From Chitinophagaceae bacterium (GTDB lineage: Bacteria; Bacteroidota; Bacteroidia; Chitinophagales; Chitinophagaceae), in NCBI GenBank assembly GCA_014379345.1, contig JACMLY010000052.1, positions 1-64,000 of the forward strand: 64,000 nucleotides of DNA, written 5' to 3'. Below the pieces are notes generated by a model that saw only the letters and a list, made by a program, of their open reading frames with translations, did not search any database and was not told the origin of the DNA. How positions within the stretch are numbered: position 1 is the stretch's first letter; every line of letters starts with the position of its first letter. Below, piece by piece: positions 62,215-64,000 of this stretch. Made by a program: the position numbers and the translations under genes.

Positions 62215-62261
62215 GACTATTGGATATTGGATGCCTAAAAATAGGCAGCTTATCCCGTATT

Positions 62262-62579
62262 TCAAATAGGTGTTATTAAGTGGTTAAACGGGCCTGAATA
62301 GCTACCAAAACAACATTTTTGATGGAATATAGAGGTATTTAAGTTTTTGAGATGATTTTGAACGTTCGGAATGAAGGCCAGGGCCTCGCGGGCCCAACGT
62401 TCTTTTTGGTCCAAATCTACTTCTGCCCACGACAACTCGATCAGCCGCTTTACCCGGGTGCTGTCCTGTTGGCGATGTAATTTTAATTCCAGTCTCAGTT
62501 GTTCAGCCAGTTTTTTATCCTGTGCAAAAAGCAGGGAAACCATTAAGGACAGCAGCGGTAAACATAGAATCTTTTTCAT
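62262..62579 (-). CDS. Truncated exported protein, N-terminal piece of a TPR-type protein
   Basis: About 105 residues from MKKILCLPLLSLMVSLLFAQ (signal peptide). The following helical region (KLAEQLRLELKLHRQQDSTR and VKRLIELSWAEVDLDQKERW) resembles the start of TPR-containing sensor kinases and regulators of Bacteroidota, in which tens of further TPR helices are expected. Here the frame ends after an unrelated tail (FHQKCCFGSYSGPFNHLITP) and no continuation is seen before the AsmA gene. Most likely a remnant left by deletion. Confidence 0.55.
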   Translation of the reverse strand: MKKILCLPLLSLMVSLLFAQDKKLAEQLRLELKLHRQQDSTRVKRLIELSWAEVDLDQKERWAREALAFIPNVQNHLKNLNTSIFHQKCCFGSYSGPFNHLITPI

Positions 62580-63021
62580 GCCTGGCTTGACCATCTGTAA
62601 ACAAAAAAATTGATTGGGTAATTTAGTTGATCAAAAGGAAGCAAATACGCATCACTGACGGTAAACACGGAATATGAATATCCGATTTATTTTTTAAAGT
62701 GGTGTAACCCGAAGAAATCACCAGCATTGCTATTCCCGAAATTATTTCTTTCTTTTCCGCGTCACAGCGTCTTTTTCATATCGATACGACAGCCATTAAA
62801 AAATTTAGTTATTCAAATTTCGGCTACCCGGTCGCCGGTTTTTTCCGCATCGGAAAGATCTTCCTTTTTTGAAAGTATATTTATTAGCGTAACAGACAAT
62901 TTTTTCGTGTTCTCGTTATCACGTGACCATTTGCATGGTTGATTTAACCGTACAACAGAATTAATAATTTAAACGGGTTTTAAATTTATTCGTTCACTGA
63001 CCCGCAGGAAATAATTTGGTG
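62580..63021. other. Gap without a supported gene
   Basis: About 440 bp between the truncated gene and DUF1801. It is AT-rich, with no ORF that I can connect to a family. A 71-codon frame at 62727-62942 is not convincing. Confidence 0.4.
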
Positions 63022-63444
63022 TTATGTTGAAGGATACTTCTTTTTCATAAACTCAACGGATTGTTTTATCAGCTTTTCCAGTATATCCATATCCACATCG
63101 TCCAGTTTCTTAAGATAAAGACAGCCTTTCCCTGTTTTGTGCTTTCCCAGTTTTTTCAGCAGGTCTGTGTGATCTGCTAAGCCGCCCATGAGGTATAAGG
63201 TTATATTTTGTTTTCGTGGAGAAAATCCTGTTATACAGGAATCGCCTTCATGACCGCTGTCATATTTATAATGGTATTTGCCAAAGCCCACGATGCTCGG
63301 TCCCCACATTTTAGGCGGCGTGCCGGTGATTTTCTTCATTAACCTGATAAGGACGGAACAATCGTCCCTCACTGTTTCGTCGGTGATCTTATCCAAAAAA
63401 CTTTCGACAGATTGTTCCGTGGGTTTTGTTTTTTGTTCAGCCAT
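63022..63444 (-). CDS. DUF1801 protein (YdhG-like)
   Basis: 140 residues. DUF1801 is marked by VESFLDKITDETVRDDCSVL near 13, IRLMKKITGTPPKMWGPSIVGFG near 34-56 and FSPRKQNITLYLMGG near 75, ending in YLKKLDDVDMDILEKLIKQS. No enzymatic activity is established that I can cite. The protein is cytoplasmic, with a complete domain and normal length. It is transcribed away from the TonB receptor start at the right edge. Confidence 0.93.
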   Translation of the reverse strand: MAEQKTKPTEQSVESFLDKITDETVRDDCSVLIRLMKKITGTPPKMWGPSIVGFGKYHYKYDSGHEGDSCITGFSPRKQNITLYLMGGLADHTDLLKKLGKHKTGKGCLYLKKLDDVDMDILEKLIKQSVEFMKKKYPST

Positions 63445-63783
63445 AAAAATGAAATTGAATGTGAAATAGGCTCAGTTGAAATGCATTGCTTCCTTATTCA
63501 AGATATTTTATTTTTCTTTTTGATAAATATTTTGCTGCTTTTATTTATTCCTTCGCCTGAAAAAATAGAGACTGAACGAATCAAATCCATTGTTTTATTA
63601 CGAGGCCGTATGCAGCATTCTGATTTTTTTTGCGGTCATTAAGATCGGGTGTTGAAAATTAAAAATTTAATATACCATAAATATGAATTGTATATGAATA
63701 AAGATTAATTTAATGATATCTTTTAAACGACTGCCTCCTTTTCCCGCCATCTGAGAATTTTTCTAACTGAAACCAAATTTATT
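63445..63783. other. Upstream region of the TonB receptor gene
   Basis: 339 bp divergent gap, strongly AT-rich near 63640-63720, where the receptor promoter is expected. No terminator, RNA gene or clear -33/-7 pair was found. Confidence 0.4.
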
Positions 63784-64000
63784 ATGAGAAAAATAACTCT
63801 GCACAAAAACAATTTTTTTTTGACGATCATTTTCCTCGTCTCGTTTTCGCCTATGGTTGCCCAGGTTACCACGGCTACAATAAGTGGTATTGTAAAGGAT
63901 GCTTCAGGCGCCCCGCTGTCTGCAGCCACTGTCATTATAGAATTTCCTGATGCGGGTGTGAAACAGACATTAACCACCAAAGGCGACGGAAGATTCACAC
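63784..64000 (+). CDS. TonB-dependent receptor, SusC/RagA type, N-terminal part
   Basis: Runs off the right edge; 72 residues are present. The signal peptide (MRKITLHKNNFFLTIIFLVS to VAQ) is followed by the start of a carboxypeptidase-regulatory-like domain, ATISGIVKDASGAPLSAATV, typical for the N-terminus of SusC/RagA outer-membrane receptors. The plug and barrel lie beyond the window, so the substrate cannot be judged. Confidence 0.75.
   Translation, partial: MRKITLHKNNFFLTIIFLVSFSPMVAQVTTATISGIVKDASGAPLSAATVIIEFPDAGVKQTLTTKGDGRFT

Overview
The window looks like a chromosomal segment of a Bacteroidota bacterium, most likely in or near the Chitinophagaceae. The support is a set of lineage-typical genes: a SusC/RagA-type receptor start at the right edge, three DUF3857 proteins in tandem, DUF1599 next to a BT_3928-like DoxX protein and folP, gyrA followed by a TPR gene, recF followed by a DUF721/DciA gene, DUF4199 and DUF6089. 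Start codons mostly have A-rich leaders rather than Shine-Dalgarno sites. Family placement is inference from gene content only.

Layout. 0-2 kb: end of a type II NADH dehydrogenase, a HEAT-like protein and a lipoprotein SAM hydrolase. 2-5.7 kb: an accessory patch with two unrecognised small genes, a small ORF between 13-bp inverted repeats, a foldable 3' element and a 594-aa ThuA/amidotransferase-like protein. 5.7-17.5 kb: TPR protein, gyrA, GYF-domain protein, saccharopine dehydrogenase-like protein plus cupin, Sir2 deacylase, VWA lipoprotein, EVE protein. 17.7-25 kb: exported fasciclin and ferritin-like proteins, a decayed gene, a TonB receptor with a probable metal module (His-rich exported protein, DUF305 protein). 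25-39 kb: LutA-like protein, ribH, TPR anchor, pdhA, recF, dciA-like, SMP-30-like lipoprotein, ABC permease, DoxX-like, DUF1599, folP, FKBP, nrnA-like, ndk, TraB/GumN. 39-48 kb: three DUF3857 paralogues, UbiD-type decarboxylase, outer-membrane barrel. 48-49 kb: duplicated tRNA-Pro and a GIY-YIG relic. 49-56 kb: dihydroorotase-like protein, DUF4199, two glycosyltransferases, then all four enzymes of the GDP-D-glycero-alpha-D-manno-heptose pathway, which suggests a heptose-containing surface glycan. 56-64 kb: SRPBCC protein, exported protein, ychF, AsmA-like protein, a truncated gene, DUF1801, and the start of a TonB receptor.

The most unusual signal is a set of repeats scattered from about 13.8 to 55.6 kb. 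Gap after gap holds a long imperfect or perfect hairpin whose arms are built from one short word (6-12 bp) repeated degenerately. The word differs between loci while the architecture stays the same. Examples are GAAGTTA, TTAAACC, CTATGT, GATTAGCC, CTTTGTGTCC, and the AATTAGCCGATGTG words. Arms reach 40 bp of perfect complementarity. Several gene 3' ends run into these repeats and take their stop codon and last residues from them. A glycosyltransferase carries such a repeat in frame inside the coding region, and a UbiD-family decarboxylase carries a different, short palindrome in frame. I regard this as the best candidate for a poorly described mobile or self-amplifying repeat system.
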